A stretch of 64,000 nt of DNA, taken from positions 62,001 through 126,000 of the forward strand of contig NZ_QUNG01000004.1 in assembly GCF_003387375.1 (NCBI RefSeq), written 5' to 3'. The stretch comes from Marinomonas pollencensis. GTDB taxonomy: Bacteria > Pseudomonadota > Gammaproteobacteria > Pseudomonadales > Marinomonadaceae. The notes beneath the pieces are model-generated. The model did not search any database, was not told where the DNA came from, and saw only the letters and a list, made by a program, of their open reading frames with translations. Below, in pieces: positions 28,548-38,536 of this stretch. Position numbers and translations under genes: made by a program. Positions within the stretch are counted from its first letter, which is position 1. Each line of letters starts with the position of its first letter.

Positions 28548-28671
28548 TGTATTTCCTATATAGTTGGCCAAAAAGAACTTGGCCTTATCCGTATTACCAG
28601 CAAATACGGGTCAATTTTTATGATTATTGCGATGGAAGCGTTGCTGGTCTCCCACCGACTTGAATAACATT
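28548..28671 (-). promoter_or_regulatory. rpsA 5' leader with two hairpins (probable autoregulatory region)
   Basis: On the minus strand the leader holds a hairpin with arms at 28603-28609/28589-28595 (CCGTATT/AATACGG) and a second with arms at 28579-28584/28566-28571 (GGCCAA/TTGGCC), the latter ending about 18 bases before the start codon. In E. coli, S1 represses its own mRNA through a structured leader; by analogy this leader may do the same. The pairing is seen directly, the function is inferred. Confidence 0.5.
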
Positions 28672-28677
28672 TAGACT

Positions 28678-28707
28678 ATTCTAGCACATTTTACACGCAC
28701 AAAAGAA
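28678..28707 (-). promoter_or_regulatory. Candidate sigma-70 promoter for rpsA
   Basis: On the minus strand an extended -10 (TGC-TAGAAT, -10 at 28678-28683) lies 18 bp from a weak -35 TTCTTT (28702-28707). It would give an rpsA transcript with a leader of roughly 125 nt. It overlaps the end region of cmk. Confidence 0.45.
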
Positions 28708-28711
28708 CAGG

Positions 28712-29395
28712 CTATATCAGACCAGCCTTCACTGTTTCAGCAAAAACGATCTCAACAACCTCTTCAATAGAAAGATTAGTACTATCAATCACCAGCGCAC
28801 CCGCCGCTGGAACAAGGGGAGCAATCGCTCGATTCGCGTCTCGCTCATCCCTTTCTTTAATAGATTGCACAAGTTCTTCTAGATTAACCGCCTCTCCTTT
28901 TTGTTGCAATTGCAACAAACGGCGCTGAGCACGTTCTTCTGCTGAAGCGGTTAAGAAAATTTTGATCGGCGCATTCGGAAAAACCACGGTTCCCATATCA
29001 CGACCATCTGCCACCAACCCAGGAGCTTGAGCAAAAGCGCGCTGACGCAACAATAAACCTTCACGCACTTCGGGAATCGCCGCTAACTTGGAAGCACTGT
29101 GACCTACTTCTTCGGTGCGGATCGCTTGAGTGACGATTTCACCTTCTAACACAATTTCGACTTTACTATCTTCTGATTGCTTGAACTGAATATCCAAATG
29201 CTCAGCCAACACTTTCAGTGTGTCAGCGTCTTCGACTGACATCCCATGATGAGATACCGCCAACGCTAACAAACGGTACAACGCACCACTATCAAGCAAA
29301 TGCCATCCCAGCTTCTCTGCGACTAACTGGCTGACAGTGCCTTTACCGGCACCACTTGGACCATCAATCGCGATGACTGGAGCTTGATTTATCAT
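28712..29395 (-). CDS. cmk: Cytidylate kinase
   Basis: The ATG at 29395 is preferred to 29401 because AGAGGA lies six bases before it. The 227-residue product begins with the P-loop [18 protein letters not shown] and contains [28 protein letters not shown] and the lid-like [11 protein letters not shown]. It phosphorylates CMP and dCMP. It sits between the tyrA-aroA fusion and rpsA in the order conserved in pseudomonads and relatives. Confidence 0.96.
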   Translation of the reverse strand: MINQAPVIAIDGPSGAGKGTVSQLVAEKLGWHLLDSGALYRLLALAVSHHGMSVEDADTLKVLAEHLDIQFKQSEDSKVEIVLEGEIVTQAIRTEEVGHSASKLAAIPEVREGLLLRQRAFAQAPGLVADGRDMGTVVFPNAPIKIFLTASAEERAQRRLLQLQQKGEAVNLEELVQSIKERDERDANRAIAPLVPAAGALVIDSTNLSIEEVVEIVFAETVKAGLI

Positions 29396-29414
29396 ATACA
29401 TTCCTCTTCAATTT

Positions 29415-31667
29415 CTATTGCACCACCGCACAGTGAAAACCTAACTGCGCCGCAACACTCCCTAATTCAGTAAATTCTTCTAATAATGCCTGGCAATCAT
29501 TCACGCGCGTCATTTCGCGACTTCGCAACCCCAGCGCTAACATCGCTAACGCCAATCGATAATCTCCAGCACAATCCAACTCACCCCCCAGAGGAATCCC
29601 CCCAGTAATAGTCAATTGTCCTGCACTGTATTCACAAACAATGCCAAAGTGAGTCAATGCATCAACCAAACACAAGACCCTATCTTCATAGTAATAAGGC
29701 AGATCCGATAAGCCACGAATAACACTTACCCCTGAGGCATAAGCGGCGGCAACACAAACCAGCGCCAATTCATTGCGCAAGCCATAAACTTCTGTAGCGC
29801 TTAAATCGAACCCAACAAGTGGCGCGAATGCCACTTCTAAACGTCCTTGATCAAAGCCTGTCGAATGATCACCCAAAAGCCGCACATTAGCGCCAATCTT
29901 TTTCAAAAACGGCACATAAGGAGACGCCATATCTCCTACCAAAGCATTCTCTATGGCCAACCTAGAACCCGGCGTCAACGCAGCCGACAAGGCCAACCAC
30001 GCGGTTTGCGTCACATCCCCTGGCAGCTTTATCTGCGCCCCCTGAGGCACAGCAGAGTCAAGGCGCACTACTCCCTCATCTAGGGTTACCTGCAAACCAA
30101 AATAGGCAAACAGCGCCTTGGTTTGCGCAATACCGTATTTGCAGGCTCGCAACTCACCAGCTTCTGGGGAATACAACATAGCCAGCAAAGCGGCCCCATG
30201 TAACCTTTTAGAGCCATTCTTCAGCACCAATGAAACCGTCTGCGGCACAGAAGGCGCAAGGGATACAGGTAAACAATCCGCCGCTGCCGTCATCACATGA
30301 CCACCCATAGCACGCACTAGATCAAACAATTCCTTCATCGGCTGGCTCAACAACTCCCCTTCACCCACCAAGGTAACAGGAAAATCTTGACCCGCCAGAA
30401 CAGGCATCAATTGATGCAAAGCGGCACTTGACTGGTGCACATTGATCGGCGCGATAGGCGCTTTTAAGCCTTTCAAACCGACACCGTGCACGCGCAATTG
30501 ATCCGCGCTAATTTCTTCGATCACCACACCCATATCACGAAACGCCTGCATCGTGATACGAACATCACCAGTCAAGTCAATATTGCTTAGATGACTGACA
30601 CCAGATGATAGGCACGCTAGTGTAATTGCCTTATGTGACAATGACTTGTCACCAGATAAAAAAATCTCACCTTTAATGGCTGAAGCCGGAGAAACCGTCA
30701 TAGACAGCGGCTTTACTTCTTTGGATTGACCAGCAGTACGCTGCTCCAATAACCGCAAAAAATGGTCGCGAGCCGACTTCGCTCGGGTAAACACACCAAA
30801 CATACCCGCGCCATCGCCTTGCTCAATTGCCGCTCTCATTACCGCTAAACGATCGGTAAAAAGATCTAAGGTCGCTAAGGTCGCTTCTTTGTTTGATAAA
30901 AACACATCGCGCCACATCACCGGGTCACTGGAAGCAATTCGCGTGAAATCACGAAAACCACCTGCAGCAAACTTAAACACATCCTGGCTACGCTCGCTGT
31001 TCGCCAACGCATCAACCAAGGTATATGCCAGCAAATGCGGCAAATGACTAGACGAAGCCAGCACATGATCATGATGCTTAACATCCATGCTCACTACATC
31101 TGAACCCAATGCCGCCCATAACTGGTGCAAACGATCTAATAAGCTAGGGTCACTGTCGAACAAAGGCGTAACGATTGCCATGTGCTTTTCAAATAACTGA
31201 GAATTGGCCGCCAATACACCACTTTTTTCAGCCCCCGCAATAGGGTGGCTCGGAATAAAGTTGGCAGGCACTTCACCAAACACTTTTTTGGCCGCCTCAA
31301 CCACGCTGCCTTTTGTTGACCCAACATCCGTCAGCAAGGTAGAGGCCTTCAAATAAGGCTTTATTTCTAATAATACCGACTCCATTGCCCTAACAGGGGT
31401 CGCCAAGACAATGACATCCATGTTGGCAATACACTGCTCTGTTAGCTCTGCCGGGTAATCAATAACCCCCGTAGACACGCCTAACGCCAACTCTCCTTCT
31501 CTACGGTCTGCACCATAAAGAGTTGCTAAGCCTCGCTCTTTGAGCGCCTTAGCAAAAGAGCCGCCAATCATGCCAAGCCCAACAATCAACACATTACCAA
31601 ATGGTTTATCCCCTAGCAGGGCACCAACCGTATTTCCTGAGTCATTATTATTCACAAACCACACCAA
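29415..31667 (-). CDS. tyrA: Prephenate dehydrogenase fused to a degenerate EPSP synthase-like domain
   Basis: A 750-residue fusion. Residues ~23-310 are prephenate dehydrogenase: Rossmann motif VLIVGLGMIGGSF, then FIPSHPIAGAEKSG (His141) and SSSHLPHLL (His208), all intact. Residues ~324-750 align with the AroA half of Pseudomonas fusions (SGDKSLSHKAI, TMQAFRDMGVVIE, LRVHGVGLKGLKAP). Yet the E. coli EPSPS active-site residues Arg27, Asn94, Gly96, Thr97, Arg100, Arg124, Gln171, Asp313 and Glu341 appear as Lys346, Gln412, Ser414, Ala415, His418, Gln442, Arg488, Asn632 and Tyr660. Lys22, Ser23, Arg344 and Arg386 equivalents remain. TyrA should work; AroA activity is very doubtful. The start is uncertain: no ATG fits, with TTG at 31667 and GTGs at 31664 and 31655 as candidates, 8-21 bp after pheA. 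Confidence 0.93.
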   Translation of the reverse strand: MVWFVNNNDSGNTVGALLGDKPFGNVLIVGLGMIGGSFAKALKERGLATLYGADRREGELALGVSTGVIDYPAELTEQCIANMDVIVLATPVRAMESVLLEIKPYLKASTLLTDVGSTKGSVVEAAKKVFGEVPANFIPSHPIAGAEKSGVLAANSQLFEKHMAIVTPLFDSDPSLLDRLHQLWAALGSDVVSMDVKHHDHVLASSSHLPHLLAYTLVDALANSERSQDVFKFAAGGFRDFTRIASSDPVMWRDVFLSNKEATLATLDLFTDRLAVMRAAIEQGDGAGMFGVFTRAKSARDHFLRLLEQRTAGQSKEVKPLSMTVSPASAIKGEIFLSGDKSLSHKAITLACLSSGVSHLSNIDLTGDVRITMQAFRDMGVVIEEISADQLRVHGVGLKGLKAPIAPINVHQSSAALHQLMPVLAGQDFPVTLVGEGELLSQPMKELFDLVRAMGGHVMTAAADCLPVSLAPSVPQTVSLVLKNGSKRLHGAALLAMLYSPEAGELRACKYGIAQTKALFAYFGLQVTLDEGVVRLDSAVPQGAQIKLPGDVTQTAWLALSAALTPGSRLAIENALVGDMASPYVPFLKKIGANVRLLGDHSTGFDQGRLEVAFAPLVGFDLSATEVYGLRNELALVCVAAAYASGVSVIRGLSDLPYYYEDRVLCLVDALTHFGIVCEYSAGQLTITGGIPLGGELDCAGDYRLALAMLALGLRSREMTRVNDCQALLEEFTELGSVAAQLGFHCAVVQ

Positions 31668-31675
31668 CCATTAAA

Positions 31676-32797
31676 CTAAAGTACCGCAACAGGGTAAGAA
31701 CCAAGCACCTTCACTTCAGAAGCGCGATCTCTTAATTCTGCTATCGCAGCCTGACAACCTTCTTCTTGATAATGGCCAACAAAGTCTATGTAGAAAATAT
31801 AACCCCAACGACTCATCAGCGAAGGGCGTGTTTCAAGACGTGTCATATCAACCCCATGGCGCTCAAAGGCTTCCAATAAGTGATATAAAGCACCTGGTTC
31901 GTTTTTAGCACTGATCAGTAGCGAGGTTTTGTCTTTACCACTTGCTGGCACTTCTTGGTTGCCAACAATCAAAAAGCGCGTGGTATTATCTGGACGGTCT
32001 TCGATATTGGCTGACACTGTCATCAAACCATACATCTCACCGGCCACTTCACCGGCAATCGCCGCCACAGCACGACCATTTTTACCCGCCTCCGCAGCCA
32101 AACGAGCCGCTTCGGCGTTCGAACTTACCGCCACACGCTCAGCATGAGGCCAATAACGATCCAGCCACGCACGACACTGCGCTAAGGACTGCTGGTGAGA
32201 ATAGATGTGCGTCACTTCATCCGCATTGCTGTGCGGACTTATTAATAAGTGATGATGTATCCGAACTTCCACTTCACCGCAAATTTTCAAACGCGAATCA
32301 CGAAAACTGTCCAGCGTGTGATTAACCACCCCTTCGGTTGAGTTTTCGACAGGCACCACACCATAGTTGGCAGCACCCGATTCTACTTCGCGAAACACCT
32401 CATCGATGGCTGCCATGGGCGCGCTCACAATCGATTTACCAAAATGCTTCAATGCGGCCTGCTGCGTAAAGGTGCCTTCTGGCCCTAAAAAGGCAATGCG
32501 CATTGGTTTCTCAAGCGCCAAACAAGAGGACATGATTTGGCGAAATATCTTCGCCATCTCTTCATTACCAAGCGGCCCTTCATTACGCTCCATAACTCGA
32601 CGCAACACTTGAGCTTCACGTTCTGGACGGTAAAACACAACAGCGTCACCACCCTGCTCCGCCAGTTTCACTTCCGCTACTTTTTGCGCACACTGTGCAC
32701 GCTCATTAATTAACGCCTGAATTTGCGAGTCGATAGAGTCGATACGATCCCTCAACAATGGCAACGTATCAGGCACAGCTTGTTTAGTGTTTGCCAT
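31676..32797 (-). CDS. pheA: Bifunctional chorismate mutase/prephenate dehydratase (P-protein)
   Basis: A 373-residue P-protein. Residues ~10-95 form an AroQ chorismate mutase (LLRDRIDSIDSQIQALINERAQ in form, VFYRPEREAQVL). The dehydratase domain follows with FLGPEGTFTQQAA, VVPVENSTEGVVNHT and DNTTRFLIVG. A C-terminal ACT domain (EPGALYHLLEAFERHGV, TRLETRPS) senses phenylalanine. It converts chorismate to phenylpyruvate. It lies 5 bp after serC and 8 bp before the tyrA fusion, so branch enzymes for Phe and Tyr are made from one transcript. Confidence 0.96.
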   Translation of the reverse strand: MANTKQAVPDTLPLLRDRIDSIDSQIQALINERAQCAQKVAEVKLAEQGGDAVVFYRPEREAQVLRRVMERNEGPLGNEEMAKIFRQIMSSCLALEKPMRIAFLGPEGTFTQQAALKHFGKSIVSAPMAAIDEVFREVESGAANYGVVPVENSTEGVVNHTLDSFRDSRLKICGEVEVRIHHHLLISPHSNADEVTHIYSHQQSLAQCRAWLDRYWPHAERVAVSSNAEAARLAAEAGKNGRAVAAIAGEVAGEMYGLMTVSANIEDRPDNTTRFLIVGNQEVPASGKDKTSLLISAKNEPGALYHLLEAFERHGVDMTRLETRPSLMSRWGYIFYIDFVGHYQEEGCQAAIAELRDRASEVKVLGSYPVAVL

Positions 32798-32802
32798 AAT
32801 AA

Positions 32803-33882
32803 TTATCCGTGACGCTGTTCAAAAGAATGCATAAAGTCGATCAAGGCTTGCACCCCTTCCATTGGCATTGCGTTGTAAATACTCGCGCGCATCCCACCAA
32901 CTGAACGATGCCCTGCCAAGGTTCTTAACCCTGCGGCTTCGGACTCTTCTAAAAACACAGCCTCAAGCGATTTATCCGCCAACACAAACGGCACATTCAT
33001 ACGTGAGCGATAAGCTGGATCGATCGGATTTGAGTAAAAATCACTTTCATCAATCGCTCGGTATAACGCTTCTGCCTTACGAATATTGGCTTGCTCTATG
33101 GCTTCTACACCACCTTGATTTTCCAACCACTCAAACACCAAGTCCGCCAAATAAATAGCAAAAGTAGGTGGCGTATTGATCATCGAATCGTTTTTCGCCA
33201 AGTTGGCAAAACTCCAAGTCGTTGGCAGATCATCACTGCTGCGCGCTAATAAATCTTTGCGCACAATACAAATCACCACACCCGCTGGGCCAACATTTTT
33301 TTGGGCACCCGCGTAAATCATGCCATATTTACTGACGTCAATTTTGCGCGACAAAATAGTCGAAGACAGGTCCGCTACGATCGGCAAAGACGTTTCTGGC
33401 AAGTCGGAAAACTCTAAACCACCAATGGTTTCATTAGGGCACAAGTGCAAATAAGCCGCACTCTCGTCCAATGTCAAAGTAGAAAAGTCTGGGACAGTTT
33501 GGTAACGCTGCTCTTTTGAAGAGCCAACCACATTAACCTGACCGTATTTCTTTGCCTCTTTAATCGCTTTTGTTGACCAAGCGCCTGTATCCAGATAACA
33601 AGCCGAGTCAAAACCATTCATTAGGTTGGCCGGAATCTGTGCGAACAAAGTAGAAGCACCACCTTGAGCGAACAAAATCTCATAGTCATCACTAATATTC
33701 AGCAAACGCGCCAAACGCGCTTTTGCAGAAGCAAGAATAGACATGAACTCAGCACTGCGATGACTCATTTCCATTACAGAAACACCAGCACCGTGCCAAT
33801 CCAACAATTCAGACTGCGCTTTTTTTAGAACTTCTTCAGGAAGTGCAGCTGGACCAGAACAAAAATTATAAACTCGGCTCAT
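32803..33882 (-). CDS. serC: Phosphoserine aminotransferase
   Basis: A 359-residue class-V aminotransferase. Motifs are NFCSGPAALPEEVL, SHRSAEF, QGGASTLFAQIP, and the PLP lysine in IYAGAQKNVGPAGV; the C-terminus has GHRSVGGMRASIYNAMP. It acts in serine synthesis and in the DXP-dependent vitamin B6 route, which links it to pdxJ at 4.6-5.3 kb. It is the first gene of the serC-pheA-tyrA/aroA-cmk run, after a terminator that separates it from gyrA. Confidence 0.96.
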   Translation of the reverse strand: MSRVYNFCSGPAALPEEVLKKAQSELLDWHGAGVSVMEMSHRSAEFMSILASAKARLARLLNISDDYEILFAQGGASTLFAQIPANLMNGFDSACYLDTGAWSTKAIKEAKKYGQVNVVGSSKEQRYQTVPDFSTLTLDESAAYLHLCPNETIGGLEFSDLPETSLPIVADLSSTILSRKIDVSKYGMIYAGAQKNVGPAGVVICIVRKDLLARSSDDLPTTWSFANLAKNDSMINTPPTFAIYLADLVFEWLENQGGVEAIEQANIRKAEALYRAIDESDFYSNPIDPAYRSRMNVPFVLADKSLEAVFLEESEAAGLRTLAGHRSVGGMRASIYNAMPMEGVQALIDFMHSFEQRHG

Positions 33883-33920
33883 CCTGTTTTTTACCTCTAG
33901 TATCCAGGATCTAACTTAAA

Positions 33921-33949
33921 CAAAAGCGACGCACCAAGGTGCGCCGCTT
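33921..33949 (-). terminator. Intrinsic terminator after gyrA
   Basis: Arms AAGCGACGCACC (33924-33935) and GGTGCGCCGCTT (33938-33949) form a 12-bp stem with one mismatch and a 2-base centre. On the minus strand the stem is followed by TTTTGTTT. It begins 3 bp after the gyrA stop. Confidence 0.8.
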
Positions 33950-33952
33950 CTA

Positions 33953-36625
33953 TTACTCTTGGTCTTCGGTGGTATCAGGTGTCTCACCAGAAGCAGTAGC
34001 CGGCGCTGCCGCCTCATCTACATCCAGCGTTTCCCCGTCTTCCACATCACCTTCATCGTCTTCAACAACACGAACCACACCCACTAGGTGCTCCTCGTTT
34101 GTCAGGCGAATCAAGGTAACACCTTGCGTATTTCGGCCTTGACAAGACACTTCTGTAACACGCGTACGAACCAAGGTACCTTGATCTGTGATCAAGATAA
34201 TCTCATCCGTTTCATCAACTTGAGTTGCACCAACCACTGGGCCATTACGCTCAGATACTTGAATGCCGATAACCCCTTGACCACCGCGACCATAAACAGG
34301 GAAGTCGTCGATCAAGGTGCGCTTACCATAGCCGTTTTCACATGCCATCAAGACCGCCGCACCCTCTTGAGGAACGATCAAAGAAACCACTTTGGCACCT
34401 TCACCTAAACGAATACCACGGACACCGGCTGCAGTACGTCCCATGGCACGCACGTCACCTTCCGAGAAACGAATCGTTTTACCAGAGCTGGACACCAACA
34501 TAATGTCGTCATTGCCAGTGGTTTGAGCCACCCCAACAAGCGCATCACTTTCATCTAGACTTAACGCGATCAAGCCGGTTGAGCGAGGACGAGCAAAGTG
34601 TTCCATCGCGGTTTTCTTAACCGTACCGTTGGCCGTCGCCATAAAGATGTAGCTGCTTGCTTCCTGTGCGTCTTCATCCACTTCTGAGTCGGCGTCAGAT
34701 TTTTCTGGCGTCGTCAAAGGCAATAAAGCAGAAACATGCTCGCCTTCTGCAAACGGCAGCAAGTTCACGATTGGGCGACCTTTCGAATTACGGCTGGCCG
34801 TTGGAATTTCAAATACACGCAACCAATACACTTTACCAAAGTTAGTAAACAGCATCACGGTATCGTGACTGCTTGTTACCAACAGATGGCTAATATGGTC
34901 TTCATCCTTCATGGCTGAGGCTGATTTACCACGACCACCTCGACGCTGCGCTTTGTATTCTTCTAATGGTTGTGATTTCGCATAGCCGGTATCCGAAATT
35001 GTCACCACCATCGGCGCTTCATCGATCAAGTCAGCGATCGTCAGATCTTGGCGAGAAGTCAAAATTTCAGTACGACGTGCATCACCAAAAGAGTCACGCA
35101 CTTCTTCCAACTCTTCACGAATGACTTCCATCAAGCGATCAGGGTTCGATAAGATTTCCAACAACTCAGCAATCAACTCGATCAGAGATTTGTACTCTGC
35201 CATGAGTTTTTCATGCTCTAGGCCAGTCAAACGGTGCAGACGCAAATCTAGAATGGCTTGCGCTTGCTCTGGAGACAGGTGATAAGCCCCCTCCACAAAA
35301 CCATACTGAGCCTCAAGATCATCAGGACGACATGCATCCGAACCAGCACGTTCTAACATAGCCATCACATTGCCTGGCTGCCAAGACTCAGCAACCAGTT
35401 TTTCTTTCGCTTCCGCTGAGGTTGGAGAAGTTCTAATCAACTCGATAACACGGTCGATATTGGCCAGTGACACTGCCAAACCTTCCAGAATATGACCACG
35501 CTCACGCGCTTTACGCAGCTCGTAAATAGTACGACGCGTCACTACCTCACGACGGTGCTTCACAAAGCATTCTAAAATTTGTTTGAGGTTCAATAACTGC
35601 GGGCGACCATCTACTAGGGCCACCATATTGATACCAAAAACAGACTGCAACTGTGTTTGCGTGAAAATATTATTGACCACCACGTCTGGGTTTTCACCAC
35701 GACGCAGCTCAATCACGATGCGCATGCCGTCTTTATCGGACTCATCACGCAGCTCGCTAATGCCTTCTAACTTTTTCTCTTTTACCAACTCAGCGATTTT
35801 TTCAATGACTTTCGCTTTATTTAGCTGATAAGGAATTTCGGTAAAGACGATGGCTTGGCGATTGCCTTTTTCCATCTCCTCTATATGGTGACGGGCACGC
35901 ATATAAATTCGACCGCGACCCGTTTTATAGGCCTCGACAATACCAGCACGACCATTAATAAAGGCCGCTGTCGGAAAGTCTGGTCCTGGAACATGTTCCA
36001 TCAACTCATCAATGGTGATGTCGGCGTTATCTATAACAGCCAAACAACCATCGATCACTTCGCCCAAATTATGAGGCGGAATGTTGGTTGCCATGCCCAC
36101 CGCAATACCGGCAGAACCATTGACCAACAAGCCAGGTACTCGGGACGGCATGACCGACGGCATAAACTCTGTGCCATCGTAGTTTGGTACAAAATCAACC
36201 GTCTCTTTTTCGAGATCCATCAATAAATGATGGGCAATTTTGGCCATACGAATTTCGGTATAACGCATGGCAGCAGCGCTATCACCATCAACAGAACCGA
36301 AGTTACCTTGCCCATCCACCAAGGTGTAACGCATGGAGAAAGGTTGTGCCATACGAACAATTGTGTCGTATACAGCCACATCACCATGTGGATGGTATTT
36401 ACCGATTACATCACCGACGATACGTGCGGATTTTTTGTACGGTTTATTCCAATCGTTTTTCAGTTCATTCATTGCAAACAAAACACGACGGTGGACAGGT
36501 TTTAACCCATCACGCACATCCGGCAATGCTCGACCAACAATTACGCTCATCGCGTAATCTAGATAGGAACCCTTTAGTTCGTTTTCGATACTGACGGGAA
36601 TAATTTCTTTGGCTAATTCACCCAT
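33953..36625 (-). CDS. gyrA: DNA gyrase subunit A
   Basis: An 890-residue GyrA. The catalytic Tyr122 is in [10 protein letters not shown], and the C-terminal wrapping domain carries the GyrA box [10 protein letters not shown]. The C-terminus ends in an acidic tail ([18 protein letters not shown]). The N-terminal numbering matches E. coli exactly, and position 83 is Val (codon GTG) in [11 protein letters not shown], where fluoroquinolone-sensitive enzymes normally have Ser; Asp87 is kept. The enzyme introduces negative supercoils together with GyrB, encoded elsewhere. It is followed by its own terminator, so it is probably monocistronic. Confidence 0.97.
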   Translation of the reverse strand: MGELAKEIIPVSIENELKGSYLDYAMSVIVGRALPDVRDGLKPVHRRVLFAMNELKNDWNKPYKKSARIVGDVIGKYHPHGDVAVYDTIVRMAQPFSMRYTLVDGQGNFGSVDGDSAAAMRYTEIRMAKIAHHLLMDLEKETVDFVPNYDGTEFMPSVMPSRVPGLLVNGSAGIAVGMATNIPPHNLGEVIDGCLAVIDNADITIDELMEHVPGPDFPTAAFINGRAGIVEAYKTGRGRIYMRARHHIEEMEKGNRQAIVFTEIPYQLNKAKVIEKIAELVKEKKLEGISELRDESDKDGMRIVIELRRGENPDVVVNNIFTQTQLQSVFGINMVALVDGRPQLLNLKQILECFVKHRREVVTRRTIYELRKARERGHILEGLAVSLANIDRVIELIRTSPTSAEAKEKLVAESWQPGNVMAMLERAGSDACRPDDLEAQYGFVEGAYHLSPEQAQAILDLRLHRLTGLEHEKLMAEYKSLIELIAELLEILSNPDRLMEVIREELEEVRDSFGDARRTEILTSRQDLTIADLIDEAPMVVTISDTGYAKSQPLEEYKAQRRGGRGKSASAMKDEDHISHLLVTSSHDTVMLFTNFGKVYWLRVFEIPTASRNSKGRPIVNLLPFAEGEHVSALLPLTTPEKSDADSEVDEDAQEASSYIFMATANGTVKKTAMEHFARPRSTGLIALSLDESDALVGVAQTTGNDDIMLVSSSGKTIRFSEGDVRAMGRTAAGVRGIRLGEGAKVVSLIVPQEGAAVLMACENGYGKRTLIDDFPVYGRGGQGVIGIQVSERNGPVVGATQVDETDEIILITDQGTLVRTRVTEVSCQGRNTQGVTLIRLTNEEHLVGVVRVVEDDEGDVEDGETLDVDEAAAPATASGETPDTTEDQE

Positions 36626-36972
36626 AGATACAACCGATCCTTATGCCTCGGACTCTGACAGACGCCCTGATATCTTTTTATAAGCGCTGCATTGTACCAT
36701 AAGGAATTAAATAACACCCCTGCGACAGTATCTTTTGTTTGCTATTTAATGACAGCCCCTAGCAACCCAATTTGGCAAATTTTAAGGCCGCAATCAGACA
36801 CTTAACTGACAAAGAATAACAGAGCAAGCCAAGTTTACTATTGGTTGCCCCTAGTGATCTCGTTATAATGAAAGGAATACTTTGGCTAATGCGTCACAAA
36901 TAGGCCGACACACACCTACTTTAAAACACCGTGATGTCGCACAGAGCCCTACAACACCACTGGAAATAAACC
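36626..36972. other. 347-bp divergent intergenic region gyrA/ubiG
   Basis: No ORF or RNA gene is supported here. It must hold promoters for gyrA (leftward) and ubiG (rightward). A TACAAT on the minus strand (36691-36696) is a possible gyrA -10, without a clear -35. The ubiG candidate promoter is listed separately. Confidence 0.6.
36841..36869 (+). promoter_or_regulatory. Candidate sigma-70 promoter for ubiG
   Basis: A perfect -10 TATAAT (36864-36869) lies 17 bp after TTGGTT (36841-36846), a weak -35. It is about 100 bp upstream of the ubiG start. Confidence 0.6.
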
Positions 36973-37698
36973 ATGACCAAGACAACCGAACAACACAACA
37001 ATGTAGACTTTACTGAAGTGGCTAAGTTTGAAGCGCTAGCCAGCCGCTGGTGGGATACAGAGAACGAATTCAAACCCTTACACGACATCAACCCACTGCG
37101 CGTTAACTACATTAACGAGCGCGCTGGACTGTCCGGTAAAAAAGTCATTGATGTGGGCTGCGGCGGCGGCATCCTATCAGAAGCCATGACAACACTCGGC
37201 GCCAAAGTCAAAGGCATCGACATGGGTGAAGCCCCTCTTGCGGTCGCCAAACTTCATTTAGAAGAATCAAAACTAGACATCGACTACGAAAGAATCACCT
37301 CTGAAGAAATCGCCGCTCGCGAAGCCGGCACTTATGATGTGGTCACCTGCCTTGAAATGCTAGAACATGTACCTGACCCGGCATCCGTTATCCAAGCCTG
37401 CATGGCGCTTGCTAAACCTGGCGGTCATGTCTTTTTCTCGACTATTAACCGCAACCCAAAAGCATACCTTTTTGCCATTATTGGCGCAGAGTACATTTTA
37501 AACATGCTGCCCAAAGGCACCCATGACTATGCTAAATTCATTCAGCCTGCCGAACTAAACAACTACGCCAGAAAAGCAGGATTGGAAGTGCGCCACATGA
37601 CTGGATTGACTTACAACCCAATCACCAAGCACTACAAGCTGACCGACAAAGATGTTTCAGTGAATTATATGATGCACACTCAGAAGCCAAGTGCCTAA
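36973..37698 (+). CDS. ubiG: Ubiquinone biosynthesis O-methyltransferase
   Basis: A 241-residue class-I SAM methyltransferase. Motif I is [16 protein letters not shown]; also seen are [10 protein letters not shown] near the N-terminus, [13 protein letters not shown] and [17 protein letters not shown]. These are specific for UbiG, which carries out both O-methylations in ubiquinone synthesis. yciK follows 29 bp downstream; in related genomes a phosphatase gene (gph-like) often stands between the two, but it is absent here. Confidence 0.96.
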   Translation: MTKTTEQHNNVDFTEVAKFEALASRWWDTENEFKPLHDINPLRVNYINERAGLSGKKVIDVGCGGGILSEAMTTLGAKVKGIDMGEAPLAVAKLHLEESKLDIDYERITSEEIAAREAGTYDVVTCLEMLEHVPDPASVIQACMALAKPGGHVFFSTINRNPKAYLFAIIGAEYILNMLPKGTHDYAKFIQPAELNNYARKAGLEVRHMTGLTYNPITKHYKLTDKDVSVNYMMHTQKPSA

Positions 37699-37727
37699 GC
37701 CCAATAATAAATACCTAAGGAGGCGTT

Positions 37728-38474
37728 ATGTTTGATTATCAAGCCCCAGAGCAACTACTCAAAGACAAGATAATTCTGGTAACAGGTGCAGGAGACGGTA
37801 TCGGAAAAGCGGCCGCCCTCAGCTATGCCCAACATGGCGCCACGGTTATTTTATTGGGCCGCACCACCAAGAAGCTTGAAGCGGTTTACGACATTATTGA
37901 AGCCCAAGGCTACCCTCAAGCTGCCATTGTCCCTTTGAACCTTGATGGCGTCAGCGAGCACGACTTTACCGAGCTTGCAAACACACTGCAAAATGAATTT
38001 GGTCGATTGGATGGCATATTGCACAACGCCAGCCTATTGGGCGAGCGCACCCCACTCGAAAATTACGACGCCGAAATCTTCGACCAAGTAATGAAAGTCA
38101 ACGTATCGAGCCAGTTCATGCTCAATCAAGCACTGCTACCGCTGTTAAAAGCCGCCCCTAAAGCCTCCATTGTTTTCACCACTTCCAGCGTTGGCAGAAA
38201 AGCACGCGCTTATTGGGGGGCTTACTCGATATCAAAATTTGCGACGGAAGGCATGATGCAATTGCTCGCTGATGAGCTGGAGAACACCTCAAATATACGC
38301 AGTAACGCCATTAACCCAGGTGGCACCCGCACCACAATGCGCGCCTCAGCTTACCCAGCAGAAGACCCTCAGACGTTACCCACACCGGAAGACATTATGC
38401 CTGTTTACTTATATCTTATGGGTGACGACAGCGAAGGCATCAATGGTAAATCACTGGACGCCCAAGCAACATAA
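37728..38474 (+). CDS. yciK: YciK family short-chain dehydrogenase/reductase
   Basis: A 248-residue SDR with AAGGAGG seven bases before the ATG. The NAD(P)-binding motif is LVTGAGDGIGKAAALSYA, the NNAG-like motif is ILHNASLLGERTPL, and the catalytic Tyr-Lys pair is in YWGAYSISKFA, with the Ser in FTTSSVG. It matches E. coli YciK, an uncharacterised oxidoreductase. It follows ubiG closely, an arrangement conserved in gammaproteobacteria that hints at, but does not prove, a quinone or membrane role. Confidence 0.9.
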   Translation: MFDYQAPEQLLKDKIILVTGAGDGIGKAAALSYAQHGATVILLGRTTKKLEAVYDIIEAQGYPQAAIVPLNLDGVSEHDFTELANTLQNEFGRLDGILHNASLLGERTPLENYDAEIFDQVMKVNVSSQFMLNQALLPLLKAAPKASIVFTTSSVGRKARAYWGAYSISKFATEGMMQLLADELENTSNIRSNAINPGGTRTTMRASAYPAEDPQTLPTPEDIMPVYLYLMGDDSEGINGKSLDAQAT

Positions 38475-38479
38475 ACAAC

Positions 38480-38507
38480 CGCGCAATGACTTGTTCGTCA
38501 TTGCGCG
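38480..38507 (+). terminator. Perfect hairpin after yciK
   Basis: An 11-bp perfect stem (CGCGCAATGAC / GTCATTGCGCG) with a 6-base loop begins 5 bp after the yciK stop. No T-run follows, so it may be a weak terminator or an mRNA 3'-end stabiliser before the protease gene. Confidence 0.55.
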
Positions 38508-38536
38508 CTACCTAATCCTTTGGTTAGTATCGTGAT

